Shown piece by piece: positions 17,740 through 29,671 of a stretch of DNA of 64,000 nucleotides. Position 1 is the stretch's first letter. Every line of letters begins with the position of its first letter. The position numbers and the translations under genes are program-made. Origin of the DNA: Lepas anatifera (Eukaryota; Arthropoda; Thecostraca; Lepadidae); the NCBI GenBank assembly GCA_034440635.1, contig JAOTON010001525.1, positions 186,001-250,000 on the forward strand. Reading direction: 5' to 3'. A model generated the notes under the pieces. That model saw only the letters and a program-made list of their open reading frames with translations, ran no database searches and was not told the DNA's origin.

Positions 17740-19998
17740 AACTAAAACCCTGTTTCCCAAACAACAGATGTCAGGTCATTCGTTCATTCATCTCGTTACA
17801 AAGATCGCCCACGTGACACGTTGGTTGTAAACCGTAGTACGCTGCGCATTCCACGCATTACGACCCTTCAGGTGACCAAGAACCGCTGCGGGCAAGGTCA
17901 GACGCGTCGCAGTAACAGGTGCTCTCGCAGAGGCAGAGGCGGGCCCAGTATTTTTCCGAGGGCAGACTGCTATTGGGCAAATGTCTTGATTTCTCTAAAT
18001 GAGAAAGCGGTTGCAGCTCGCACCACTGTCACCTGGGATGGACCAAAGCTGGCCAAATGGCAGTTCAAGCATGGCTGTGGATTGGCTACGCTATTTGCGC
18101 GAGTTAGCAGCTAGTCAGCGGTAGGATCCGCGTCAATTTCCTACTTCCCACTTCGGCCACTTTCGTGACCAAATTTTATGTTCTTGGCCCGCCTTGCATC
18201 GGTCGGTCGTCATTCTCCGCGCGTACACACACATGCACATACACATGACATATGGGCTGGGTGCCCGCATTTGTGACCGCCTTGGCGTATCTTAGGGATC
18301 CCCCGCCTCGTAGCGGTCACGGAAAGGGCCTCACTGACTCACTCACCCACCAAACCCTGAGGCGCGCAGCTCCATGTGCTTACCCAATTATTTTTTGTGG
18401 AACATTTTTCCGGTGCTCGGAGAAGGGGTGACGTTCTACCCATCCATCATGTGCGGAGTTGTCCTCACTGTGATCGAGAGGTGTTTCGGATTATAGGATA
18501 GTTTGTGTTGTAATCGACAATACACGTGTACGATCTCAATCCCGTCCAAACCCTTCCTGACCACATCAGTTCGACATAAACCAAAGCTTTGTAATGTATT
18601 GGAAGCAGTTTCCCAAGTTATAGGCGCTGACCTAGGGACAGGATCAAAAGACGATCTCCTAAACAAGAGACCGTCCATAAAGTACCTAAGGAAAACAGGG
18701 GTAGGAAGTCAGCAACCATTTTGTTAGACGTTACAACAGGGCGTAAGAAAGTATTACCATGAGGGAGGAGGGTTAAAATTATAAGTACACATGTTACGTA
18801 ATTTATGGATAGGCCCTCAGCTCTGACTTAGAATTAACACTGATGTGATTCGATGGAATCCACACATCATTATCATTGGATTTTTGAATTGTTTGTGTGA
18901 CCTTTTATGAGGAGAGGAGCCGTGAGAGCTTCGTGTGAAAACGTGTCCTGATGTCCAAATAACCCTCACATGCCTCCAGTCACGAGGCCATAGTTCCCTG
19001 GTGTTAAGAGCTAAAGGCATGTTCGTGCAAAATACGCACAATAAAAGTTGTATAGTCCGCACCAATTTTCAAGAACTGGACGACATTTCTGCAATATTCG
19101 GCAAGCATTAGGGGTGATGCAACACCGCCTCCCCGCGAAATTTTAGTGGGTTGTCATCGGCCTTTCAAGGAGTATTGTAATCATTTCAGGGAAGGCCCTA
19201 GTTCAATTGGACGAGAAAATATACCCTTGCTGGGAATTTATAGATTCAAGAATGACGTTTATGGAGTTTAAATGACACAGAAAACACCGTAATATGTCAG
19301 GGGTGCAAAAATGTGTATAAATCACAGCAAAAAGAGAAATAAACGGTTATTTTGCTAAAGAAATTACAAAGTGGCAACATCAGCAGCAAAAATATTGCAT
19401 AGGGCTTGAGCTTCAAGCACCGAGGGAGAAGAGAGTTTACCGGTCGAAAATTCGGAACATTGAATGAGATAAAGCTGATGGACTAAGAAACGGGACACGC
19501 AAGTCTTGCCTTTTCTTATGAGAACTGTACTATGGGGACACACTAGTTTAGTGAATTTCTGCCCTGCGGTCGTCGTCGTCATTTTTTCCACTCTGCTCCC
19601 GGGACATCGCCGCTTTCTTTTCCCCTGAAAGTTCGTGCCATTTCAGCTCATGGCGGCCAGAAATTGGTCTTACTGATATTGGTAGAGCCTAGTGTTCTGC
19701 TGTTTGTATTCCTCTGACAGGGGAGTGTCATCCTTGACCATGGCGATGAAGGCACAATGATTAAAATCCTAGAATGCTTAGTAGAGAATGACACCCAGGC
19801 GCTCTGAATTTCCCATTCACTTTCTTTATTTCTCACTTTTGGACTCACTTTTCTAGTGGATTTATTTTGGCATAATTCAATAATCCTAGTGTATATAAAA
19901 TCATCTAGTGTGGAAGGAAGGAAAATTTGGATGAAAAATGCGCAAACCTTAAGTAAGGAATGTTATCGAGTTTAAACTAACTCTCACAATATTATACC
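17740..19998. other. No recognisable gene or element
   Basis: About 2.2 kb with short, motif-free frames on both strands. No repeat shared with the rest of the window was recognised. Confidence 0.5.
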
Positions 19999-20049
19999 GT
20001 TCGGACCAGAGGTGTAATTTTCTATCTCTTTGGGGGTGCCCGAGCACCC

Positions 20050-21640
20050 CCAATCCTAATTCGAGCACCCCCAATCATGTGCTGAGCACCCCCAATACAT
20101 TTGCCGCCCCTGGCTTATCACCGCTACCCTGAAGAGTGTCACCCTATCTCATCACCGCCATCCTGATTCGTGCCACCCCTCACAAGTTTTTCCCGTACGA
20201 TTTCATTACTTCCACTCTGATTGGTTCCACCTCTAGATGATCAATGCCACCTGACTTATCATTTCCACCTGACTTATCATTTCCCCTGATTTATGGCGCC
20301 ACATCACTGCCACCCCTGCCCGATCACTGTCACCAGCAATTAATCACTCCTGTCCCCCTCCGGATGGTTACTGCCGCCTTTTGTTAATCATTGATCAGCT
20401 GACTGATCACTGACACCCCTGGCTTATCACTGCCGCCCCTGGCTAAGCACCCCAGTTTATTTTAACACCCATATACTTTCCCCTCCTGGTAAGTAACTGT
20501 CGCCCACCGAATCATCTTTTCCGCCCCCGGCTGATTACTGCCGCCCCTCGTTCACCACTGCCGCCCCTGGCTGATCACTGCCGCCCCCTGGCTGATCATT
20601 GCCACCCCCTGACTGATAACTGCCGCCCCTTGACTGCTAACTGCCGCCCCTGACGGGTAACTTACGCCCCCTGGCAGATCAATGCCGCACCCTGGCAGAC
20701 CACTGCCGCCCACTGACTGATAACTGCCGCCCCTGACTGATCACTACCGCCCCCTGGCTGATCACTGCTGCCCCTTGGCTGATCATTGTCGCCCCCTGAC
20801 TGATTACTGCCGCCCCCTGACTAATAATTGCCGCCCCTGGCGGATAGCTGCCGCCCCCTGGGCCGATCATTGCCGCCCTCTGACTGAAAACTGCCGGCTC
20901 TTGGCTGATAACTTCCGCCCCTGGCTGATCACTGCCGCCCCTTGACTGACAAGTGCTGCCCCTTGGATGCTAACTGCCGCCCCTGGCTGACAACTGCCAC
21001 CCCCGGCTGATTATTGCCGCCCCTTGGCTGCTAGCTGCCGCCTCTAGCTGACTGCTACCGCCCCTTGCTGATCATTGCCGCCCTCTGACTGAAAACTGTC
21101 GGCTCTTGGCTGCTAACTGCCGCCCCCTGGCAGATCACTACCGCCCCCTTCCTGATAACATCCGTCCTTGGCTGATCACTGCCGCCCCTGACTGATCACT
21201 GCCGCCCCCTGGCTGATCATTGCCGCCCCCCTGACTGAAAACTGCCGGCCCTTGGCTGATAACTGCCGCCCCTGGCTAATTACTGCCGCCCCCGGCGGAT
21301 TGATAAGTGTCACCCCTTGGATGATAACTGTTGCCCCTGGCTGATAGCTGCCGCCGCTTGACAGATAAATTCCGCCCCTTGGCTGCTAACTGGTGCCCCA
21401 GGCTGATCACTGCCGCACCTTGGTTGATAACTGCGGCCCCTGAATGATCACTGCCGCCCCTTGTTGATAACTGTCGCCCCGGACTAGTAACTGCTGCCCC
21501 TTGGTTGATAACTGCCGCCCCTGGCTGATCACTGCCGCCCCCTGACTGATAACTGCAGCCCCCTGGCTGATAACTGCCGCCCTTGACTGATAACTGCCAC
21601 CCCTGGTTCATCACTGCCGTCTCCCGGGGCAGTGAGCATC
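20050..21640. repeat. ~20-bp satellite array, block 1 of hAT-A
   Basis: Roughly 75 degenerate tandem units near CTGCCGCCCCTGGCTGATCA, mostly 20-22 bp. The array begins directly inside the left terminus, where GAGCACCCCCAATC units grade into it. Minus-strand frames such as SYQPGG/ISQGAA repeats are by-products. Confidence 0.9.
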
Positions 21641-22040
21641 CTGTGGATATCTGGGCGGTGAACGTTCTGGGGGAGCATCCTTCTGTGGATATCACTAACA
21701 TCATATTATATCTGAGGAGCGTTAGTTTTAATGTCATATATTCATCCTAGTAGTCTTTCAGGTTTTACATAACGTCGATTTTCATGTTACCTATAGTCTC
21801 TGGCTTTAGTATACCGTGTGAAATCGGCTGTGTCATTTTTCAGTATTTGCATTTAATTTCATCTTTTATGTGTTTTACATAATCTTCTGATACAACTTTC
21901 ACAACCTGACCTGTTTTACCAACTGACTTGTTAATATTCGTGCGGAAATGTCCTATTTGCGTATTTTATTAGAGTTATGAGCGCCGTATGACCCTAGATG
22001 TCGGCGCGCTCTAAAACCTAAAATATGATGATGGACCGTC
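21641..22040. other. Non-repetitive spacer inside hAT-A
   Basis: A/T-rich sequence between satellite blocks. Its end (about 21978-22035) matches the dispersed repeat at 11900-11960 in reverse complement. Confidence 0.5.
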
Positions 22041-22370
22041 TCACGGCTGATCACTGCCGCCCCTGGTTTATCACTGCCGCCCTAATTCATGCTGTCTCTG
22101 GCTCATTGCTGTCCCTGGCATATTTTGACCCAAATGTGCGCCGCCCCGACTCATCGCTGCCGCCCCTGGTTCATCACTGCCGCCCCCTGGCTGATCACTG
22201 TCTCCCCTGGTTCATAGCTGCCGCCTAGATTAATCATTGCTGTCTTGATTCACGCCGCCCCTGGCTGATCAATGCTGTTCCTGTTTTTTATTAACCCATA
22301 TATGAGCGGCCTCTGGTTACACTTCCTCCCTCGGATCTTCACTGCCACCCCCGGCTGATCACTGCCGAGG
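22041..22370. repeat. ~20-bp satellite array, block 2 of hAT-A
   Basis: More degenerate CTGATCACTGCCGCCCCTGG units, followed by 22371-22580 of non-repetitive sequence. Confidence 0.8.
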
Positions 22371-22580
22371 AGACCAGTCCGGCCATGGTCCCCAAAACCG
22401 GTCAAACTTAGGCCCTGCTGTCCGCAAAGTTTCCGCACAGCTTTTTCACAGTTAACACCCTTCCAGAAAGCAAACAGCAGCCCACAGTCGTCTAATCGTT
22501 ATGTTTGTCTATTGGAGGAATTCTCCGACCGAGTAAATGGTAGACCGCTGCTACCGTGCTTTTACTCTTTTAGTGTCAGC

Positions 22581-23900
22581 CAGGGGTGAAATTTATCTCT
22601 TTGGGGTGTGCGAGCACCCCTAATCACAATGAGAGCACCCCAATACATGTGCCGCCCCTCGGCTTAGCATTTCTGCCCTGATTCATGCCGCCTCTGTCTT
22701 ACCACTGTGATCATGCCGCCCCCCGGTTCATCACTACCACCCTGGTTTATGCCACCATGGTTCATCAATGACGCCTCCCACCTATCACTGCCACCCTGAT
22801 TCTTACCAAACCTGACTTATTACTGCCGCTCTGATTCAAACAGCACCCTGCTCGTATCTGCTGCCAGTGGCTCACCAATGCTATCCCCAGCTTATCACTG
22901 CCACCCTGTTTCATGCTGCCCCCAGCTCATTACTATCGCCTCGGATAATGAGCGCCATCCCTGACTTATCACTTCCGCTCTAATTCGTGCCGCCCTGGAT
23001 TCATGACTGCCGCCCCCAGCTCAGGGACGGTGGATTCCATTTTCGGGCGGTTGTACAAGATTTTCGGGAGGGGGCGCCTTCCTTCTCAGGGGAAGGGAGG
23101 CACCTCCATCCCCAGGGGGCACCTTTGGCTCCCTAGGGCACCCACTCGGGGGGGCGCCGACATCATTTCCCTGCGTTGAGTCGATAAATTGGGTTTATTT
23201 GCTCTCCGTGGGATGGCTTTGATGAAAGGGGGCACCATTTATATTTGAAACTGTTTTTATTTTGCACAGAGGGCCCTTCCACTTCAAGTAGGCGGTGTTT
23301 AGGTCTGATGTTTTCTTGGCCGGCCAGGGGCGCCGCCCAAATCCGGGGGCGCTTCCCCGGACGACGCCAAAACGGGGAGTGCAAAAATATACTTTAGCAC
23401 GCCGTAATTTTTTTCAGGTTGTGCAATTGCACACCCTGCCCCCCCCAGAGTCCACCGTCCCTGTCCCAGCTTATCTCTTCCGCCCTGATTCGTGCCACCC
23501 GTAGTACATAACTACTACCCACGGCTCACCATTCCCGTCCTCGGCTTATGCCCTTTGCCTTGATGCGTGCCACCCCCGGCTAACCAATGCAACCCCTCCC
23601 CAACTTATCACTTCCGCCCTGATTTGTGCCTCCCCTAGTTCATAACTCCCGCCCCCGAGTATTCACTGCCGCCCTCTCCTTATCACTTTCACTCTGGTTC
23701 GCGCCGCTCCTAGTTCATAGCTATTGGTCCTGGCTCATCACTGCCGCCCTCGGCTTATGACTTTGCCTTGTTCCTTGCCACCCCGGCGAATCACTGTCGC
23801 CCCAGCTTATCACTTCCATCCTAATTTGCGCCGTTCTTAGTCCATAACTGCCGCCCTGGGCTCATCGCTGCAGCACTGATGCTTACCTCCTCTGTGCGTT
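22581..23900. repeat. ~20-bp satellite array, block 3 of hAT-A, with a second hAT left-end sequence
   Basis: Starts with CAGGGGTGAAATTTATCTC and TTTGGGGTGTGCGAGCACCCC, a diverged copy of the hAT-A left end, then degenerate ATCACTGCCGCCC units. The array is split at 23022-23463 by a small hAT element and resumes directly after it. Confidence 0.8.
23022..23463. mobile_element. Small hAT element inserted into the satellite
   Basis: Ends are CAGGGACGGTGGA and its inverse TCCACCGTCCCTG. Flanking 8-mers are CCCCAGCT and TCCCAGCT (7 of 8). The interior is rich in GGGGGCGCC blocks. Satellite units on both sides are contiguous once it is removed. Confidence 0.8.
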
Positions 23901-24041
23901 AGGGTAAAATAAAAGGCGTTAGGGCAAAAATAAAGGGCATGCACGGGTCCAGAGGAGGTGCCATATTTCGTAATATTTACAGAACAATACACGCATTATT
24001 TGGAGCATTATCGGTGTTTTTGCTTCCTTTCCTCGTAGTGA
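23901..24041. other. Short spacer inside hAT-A
   Basis: Non-repetitive sequence between satellite block 3 and the first TTAA element. It contains the direct repeat GCGTTAGGGTAAAATAAA / GCGTTAGGGCAAAAATAAA. Confidence 0.4.
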
Positions 24042-24523
24042 TTAAAGGGAATGTGCACCTTTATAACGTGATTTTAACTGAGATAGCCAAGTTGTAAAGC
24101 ATGCCGGAAAACCCGGTAGTCTATATTTCATTTATCTTTAAACTCAAACTTACCGAAGAAAAAGCTAAAAACTACCTGAAATGTATCCCTCATGTACCCT
24201 TAGCAGTAGGCTACAGTTGACAGCCATGTTGCAAGATTCCTTTACTTCATATGCCATGTTGGTGTGACGACATATGCTGACGTCACGGGGAGTATCATCT
24301 AATCGAAGCCCTTGAAGCCTATTGGATATGGTAGTGGCTGCCAGATCATGACATTATCCACAGGGATATTTTTATTTATTTCCCTAGAGGAGCATTTTAA
24401 AATAATATTGAGCTTATTGTACATTTGTCAGAGAAATAATGGACGCTTCGATGATTTTCGGCTAAAAGTACCCCTAACTACAATGAATTCCAGGATTCGA
24501 CCAAGGTGCCACATTCCCTTTAA
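24042..24523 (+). mobile_element. TTAA MITE family X (forward copy)
   Basis: TTAA at 24042-24045 and 24520-24523, ends AGGGAATGTG.CACCTT and inverse. It shares its right TTAA with the next, reversed X copy, giving a head-to-head pair. Confidence 0.8.
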
Positions 24524-25672
24524 AGGGAATGTGACACCTTGGTAGAATCATGAAATTTAGTGTAATAAGAGGAACTTTAAGCCGGAAATTATGGAGGCTG
24601 CCATTATTTCTCTGAAAAATGTACAATAAGCTCAATGTTTTATTTAAATGCTCCTCTGGGGAACGAAATAAATATCTGCCTGCGGGTGATTATTTAGTGA
24701 TGATGTAACAATGATGATGATGACCTGACCTGATGATGATTTTCAAGACAAATGATACAGAGAGTACGGGGGTTTGCGGCATGCTATACAACTTAGTTAT
24801 CTCAGTTAACACGCGCATTGCCGGGGAGCGGGTACCCGCCCCCCTCGGGTTTTTCCAAGATAGCAGAAAAACGGCAGCGCGTAGCGCCGCCATACTTAGG
24901 ATGGCTTTTCCCTCATCATTTTTACAACTTCTGTGAAAGTTTTAAGGTTAGGTCACCTCAGGTCAGGTCACCAGTACAGGTGAAGTGACCTGACCTAAAA
25001 AAAGTTTTAGATAGCATAAGTCGGAACAGGGTGAAATTATCCGATTGAAACTCATATCACATAATAGGCCCACCGAGTTCTCTAAAATCTGTTCCGGTAT
25101 TTTTGATATCGATGACCTAAGGTCAGGTACGAGGCATGACCTCTCCATTGGAATTACATGGGAAAAATATTATTTACTGAAAAACTCAGTAAAAGATGGT
25201 GATAGGGCGTTTATTTTAGCTGCATTGGACTTGCCTTGTCTTTGTGGTTCTAATGATATGCATTTTATATAATTTGACCTTGACCTGACCTCAGGTCAGG
25301 TTAAATTCTTGATTTGACCTAGCAAGGTCAAATTATATATCATTTGATTTGGGTTGCTGCGAGGATTCATATAGTTCAAGTCGTTTTGCTCTATCTTTAC
25401 TTGTTCAGATGTAATGGCCGAAAACCTAATTTACATGTTATCCCTATGACGGCATGTTTTGACCTCTGGTGACCTGATAAAAATGGTTCAATTATTTTCG
25501 ATGGAGAAGTGAATGGGCTACCCAACGCCGTTTATGGCTTTTCGCTACCTACCGTGGTTCTCGAGATCTTAGGGGGGACGGGTACCCGCCCCCCCGTCAA
25601 AGCGAAGGTGGTTCAGACCCCCGTCAATGCGCGTGTTAAAATCACGTTATAAAGGTACCACATTCCCTTTAA
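24520..25672 (-). mobile_element. TTAA MITE family X (reverse copy) interrupted by another TTAA element
   Basis: Reverse-oriented X copy between TTAA 24520-24523 and TTAA 25669-25672. The X sequence is contiguous on either side of the insertion at 24806-25639. X copies elsewhere have a single TTAA (CAGTTAAAATCACG) at exactly this place. Confidence 0.8.
24806..25639. mobile_element. TTAA element family Z, TGACCT-rich, nested in family X
   Basis: TTAA at 24806-24809 and 25636-25639. Ends are CACGCGCATTG and inverse, then GGGTACCCGCCCCCC at both sides. The interior is full of GACCT/AGGTCA motifs (for example around 24950-25000 and 25270-25330). The original TTAA of the host X element is duplicated, as in piggyBac-type insertion. 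Confidence 0.8.
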
Positions 25673-26039
25673 GTCCTTTGCTTTCATTTCAATCTCCATC
25701 CCCTCTGCCATACTGAATTTAACCCCACAAAACTGATACACTTCAGTCGTGGACAGGGGCGCAGCGAGGTCACGTACCCCCCCTTCATCGGTGCCGGAGT
25801 GTCCTTTGATCGTTAGGCGAGGTACCCCGTTTGGGCTATGCCGCTCGAAATTTATTGCCCTACGCAGTCGAACCTAAATGCAATGAGATCACATTTATCG
25901 ATTAAAACTATTGTTTTACAATTTAGTACCTTTTTTGGTCAGCTAGGGCATTCTGTCTCCTTTCCAAACACCCCGGAAATTATGGGTACGTAATCCGTGA
26001 CCAGCTAATGCCTCATCGTCACCAATAATCGTACCGACG

Positions 26040-26884
26040 GAGCTAGTCTGGTGCCCCTTGAGCTCATCTGGTGCCCACTGAGCTGGTCTTGGCCACTTGA
26101 GCTAATCACGTGCCTTCTAAGCTGATCTGGTGCCCGTTGAGTCAATCTGGTGCCCCTTGAGAAAATGATTGTGCCTCTTGAACCTAGCTAAAGCTCTCTG
26201 AGTTAGTCTGATGCCTCAGAGCTCGCCTGGTGCCCTATTAGCTGTTGTAGTGCCCCTTGAGCTGATCTGAGCCCCCTGAGCTGATTACATGCCTCGCAGA
26301 ATTAATTTACTGTCCCCTGAGCCAATATGGTGCCTCTTGAGCTGATCAGGTGCCCCCTGAGCTCGTTATTGATGTCTCCTAAGATGATATGGTGCCCCCT
26401 GAGCTGGTCGGGTGCACCCTGAGCTGATCTTGTGTTCTCTGAGCTGATCTACGCCCCTGCTTTGGTCTGAGGGCTAGGAGTTGAGCTGGACTCCCGGGCT
26501 GATCAATCTGGTTCTCCCTGAGCAGATATGTTTTCCCCTGAGCTAAACTAATGCCCCCTGAGTCGATCTGGTGCCTCCTGAGCCAACATTTTCGCTGCTG
26601 AGCCCATATAATTCCCTATGACCTCGCCTAGTGCCCCCTGAGCTAGTTTGGTGCCCCCTGAGCCAATATGGTGCCTTTCAAGCTGATCTGGGCCTCCTGA
26701 GTTGATAAAGTAATTTCCTGCAGCTCTGTAAGCAGCTCTGGGGCCCTGAGCTGAGTTGTGCCCACTGAGGCTGATGAAGGCCTCTGAGCTGGTATGGGGC
26801 TCCTGGGCTGATTAAATGCCTCCTGACTTGATCTAGTACCTCCAATTTGATCTGTTCCTCGAACTGATCGAGGACCACTAAGCT

Positions 26885-26961
<77 letters not shown>

Positions 26962-27330
26962 CTGATATGGTGCTCCCCGAGCTGATCTAGACCCCTGCTC
27001 TGGTCTGGGAACTAGGAGCTTATCTTGGCCCCGAGCTGATCGATCTGGTGCCCCTGAGCAGGTATATTGTCCCTGAGCTAAACTAATGCCCCCTGAGTTG
27101 ATCTGGTGCCTCATGTGTCATCATTGTGCCTCCTGAGCCCATCTGATGCTCTCTGAGCTAGTCTGGTGCACCCTGAGCTAATATGGTGCAAGGCCTTATG
27201 AGCCTATCTGCGGCTCATTTAGCTAGTCTGATGACCCCCTCCCCCTCTTTGGGGCCACTGAGCTAATCTAGTCCTGGGCCGAGCATGAGCTGCTCTGAGA
27301 GGCTCTGATCCACACCAGCCCCCCTCCCTG
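26040..27330. repeat. ~20-bp satellite array of hAT-D
   Basis: About 60 degenerate units near CTGGTGCCCCCTGAGCTGAT. The core GCCCC.TG is shared with the arrays at 20-24 kb and 49-54 kb, while the other half of the unit differs. A (CT)n tract interrupts it at 26888-26958. Confidence 0.9.
26888..26958. repeat. (CT)n microsatellite with two imperfections
   Basis: 71 bp of CT repeat inside the satellite, broken once by CCCTCTCC. Confidence 0.9.
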
Positions 27331-28248
27331 AGCTGGTCTTGAATAGACAGAGAATAAGAACACAAGGCCAATTCCCATCACCTCGGGGGTCACGGGGCTA
27401 GTCCAATCCCAGGGGGCACAACTGGGGGAATGAGGGGCAGCGGCTCTGGAGGACTCTGATCCCCACTAGGAGGCCCCTGAGCTGGTCTTGAATAGATGGG
27501 GAATAAGGACACGGTGCAAACTCCCTTGTAAAATGGAGCTAACGAGGAATGAGCAGCCCTCGCTAAAAAGGCTTGTGATGCCTAGGCACCCCCGGTTAAA
27601 TAAATTGCTTATTATACTTGTGGATTCTGGGGAGGGGTGATAAAAAGCCATGTGCCCCTAAGCTCAGAGCATATACCCCTGAACCAGGGTTTCTACTAAT
27701 TAATTTAAATGAATGAAGAACTAGTTTTTTTCACAATTTTCAGCCCTGTCACATCATCCCCATCCAAACAACCGGCCTGTTTACTTTTTCTTTACGACAA
27801 CTGGGACAGATCCTTGAAAATATGTAACTTTTAAGCGCGTTAAAAAGGTTTTTCCCAAAACTTTCCGGCAAAAAAATTGTACTCGTCTAATGTCACTATG
27901 CTACACCCCTCCCACGGCCATTGTGGGAGCCGGGGAACTTAATCCGCGTTCAACCAGGGGTCACTCGTCACGACACAACCAGTGGGCATAACAAATGAAT
28001 TTTCGACACCAATATGTCTGATCTTGCACATAGTGACAGATATCACAGGCTCCGCTGATTTCTCTGATGTCAAGTACTTGCACGAGTTGGCTGATTCGTC
28101 CTTAAATATATCCCAAAAAGTCGTGTTCTGGCTATTTTCATGAGATTCCGGTGACACTTTTCTTTTCTTTTCTTTTTATTTCAGCTTTCCTTCTCCTTCA
28201 ATGCCTGATTTGCATTTTTCTTGGACCAAAGGTACCCAAAAGTTAATA
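27331..28248. other. Interior of hAT-D without gene
   Basis: A ~125-bp block is duplicated in diverged form: GAGGCTCTGATCCACACCAG..GAGCTGGTCTTGAATAGA near 27298-27347 and GAGGACTCTGATCCCCACTAG..GAGCTGGTCTTGAATAGA near 27445-27497. The rest is unrecognised. Confidence 0.5.
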
Positions 28249-29282
28249 TTAACCCTCGCCCCACCGGGGGGCCATCGATGGCCCCCTAAGGTTTTTCCGG
28301 GATAGCAGAAAAACGACGAGGCGCAGCACCGCGGTTGAGGGCTCTACCTCTCACTGCATCATTTTCCCATCATCCCTGAAATTTTTTACCCCGGGTCACC
28401 CAAGGTCAGGTCACCAGACGAGGTCAACCAAGGTCACCTCACTTCACTTTAAAGCTCTGTAAGAGCTACATTTCAAAGTCGATCGATTTGAAACTTCCTA
28501 CACTTCATGACCCCTCCAGGGTCTACAAGGTGTATATCCGGGATTTTTCGATTTCGTGCCCTGAGGTCCGGTCACGAGGCGACCTCTCCCATTGGAAAAG
28601 CATGGGGAAAAGCTATTTCATGATATAAAAGCCACAAAAATGATTGCAAATACTCAGACTGCTCAGAAAAACGTTTTTGGACACCCTTTCACGGATCCCA
28701 GGGGTCATATTTGCCCTTTGACTTTTCCAAGGTCATCCAAGGTCACCAGAGGTCAAAAACAGTATTTTGACAATAACTTTTGACCTAATTGAGCTAGAGC
28801 GGTGAAACAAACACCATCGTGTTTGTCTTGTCACTGGCTTTCATTTGATATACGGTAAGGTCACTTTTTGACCTTTCGTGACCTCAGGTCATATTAGGTC
28901 ACGAGGTGACCTCTGGCGGTCAAACCACTGGCGGGAGGTCTTTACGTTCCACATAGCGGAAAAAGTACTGGCAATTTGCTATCAAATGTACTTTACCAGG
29001 CCTCAATAGCTCTAATGACATAAGAGTTATGCCCAGTTTGCTTAATCATTGCATATTTGAGTGAAAATAGCCGATCTTGACCTAATTTGACCTCTGGAGG
29101 TCAAACCATTGACCTGAGCACTAAAACATGCGAAGTAATTTCTTACTGAATTCACGCAAGCTTTCTATTGCACTTTGCAGATTTGCGCTAACGCCCATAT
29201 TTTCGGAGTTAGAGGGGGGGCCATCGATGGCCCCCCCGGTGGGGCGAAGGTGGCGCCGGACCCCCGGTGGGGCGCGGGTTAA
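28249..29282. mobile_element. TTAA element family Y, packed with AGGTCA motifs
   Basis: TTAA at 28249-28252 and 29279-29282. Ends are CCCTCGCCCCACCGGGG and its near-inverse, each followed by GGCCATCGATGGCC. Between 28380 and 29110 I count about 18 AGGTCA or TGACCT hexamers, in direct, inverted and everted pairs. A second copy, interrupted by other elements, spans 47571-58885 in reverse. Confidence 0.8.
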
Positions 29283-29671
29283 CTAAGATATAGTAAGTTT
29301 GTTTAGGTTACGTTAAAAGTGCCCTTTCTCTCCCGGGGTGCCCCTCAAAGGTGGTGTGCTCTCCCATGCCAAAGCTCTGGCTGCGCCACTGATCGTGGAA
29401 AGATTTAAAGCTCAGATTGGATTATTTCAAGACGTGTATGTAGCTTTGGGATGTCGCCTAAAAGCAAACACGTTTGGAAAAAACTGTAGAATACCTGCCC
29501 AACATTAAGATAGAATGTTTTCTGTGCTATAAAAGGCCCAAAAAAGCGATAAATAACAGATATGGTGCAATAAAGGGGTGCCGCCCCCAACGCCGCCGCC
29601 CTATAGGGTGCCGCCCCCCACCGGTTGAGCACCCCCAAAGATTTTGGGAAAATTACACCCCTGGTTCGGAC

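Larger units (their letters stand above)
25754..29391. mobile_element. Large non-autonomous hAT element D with its own satellite (3.64 kb)
   Basis: Left end CAGGGGCGCAGC, right end reverse complemented CAGTGGCGCAGC. Flanking 8-mers are GTCGTGGA (25746-25753) and ATCGTGGA (29392-29399), 7 of 8 equal. It lies inside hAT-A and holds a second satellite family (26040-27330) and a TTAA element (28249-29282). No transposase. Confidence 0.75.
20007..29663. mobile_element. Giant non-autonomous hAT element A carrying satellite DNA (9.66 kb)
   Basis: The left end is CAGAGGTGTAATTTTC. The right end reverse complemented is CAGGGGTGTAATTTTC, and both continue into TCTTTGGGGGTGC..GAGCACCCCC-type sequence. 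The flanking 8 bp are identical: GTTCGGAC at 19999-20006 and 29664-29671. An 8-bp duplication and CA.GG ends mark the hAT superfamily. Inside are ~20-bp satellite blocks, three TTAA elements at 24.0-25.7 kb, a small hAT element (23022-23463) and a second large hAT element (25754-29391) with its own nested TTAA element. A second left-end-like sequence (CAGGGGTGAAATTT at 22581) suggests an internal duplication or a nested copy that lost its right end. No transposase is encoded. Confidence 0.85.

Noticed and set aside
20679..21737. Minus-strand Gln/Gly/Ala-rich frames in satellite
   Set aside because: Produced by ~20-21-bp units; composition follows the repeat and no motif is present.
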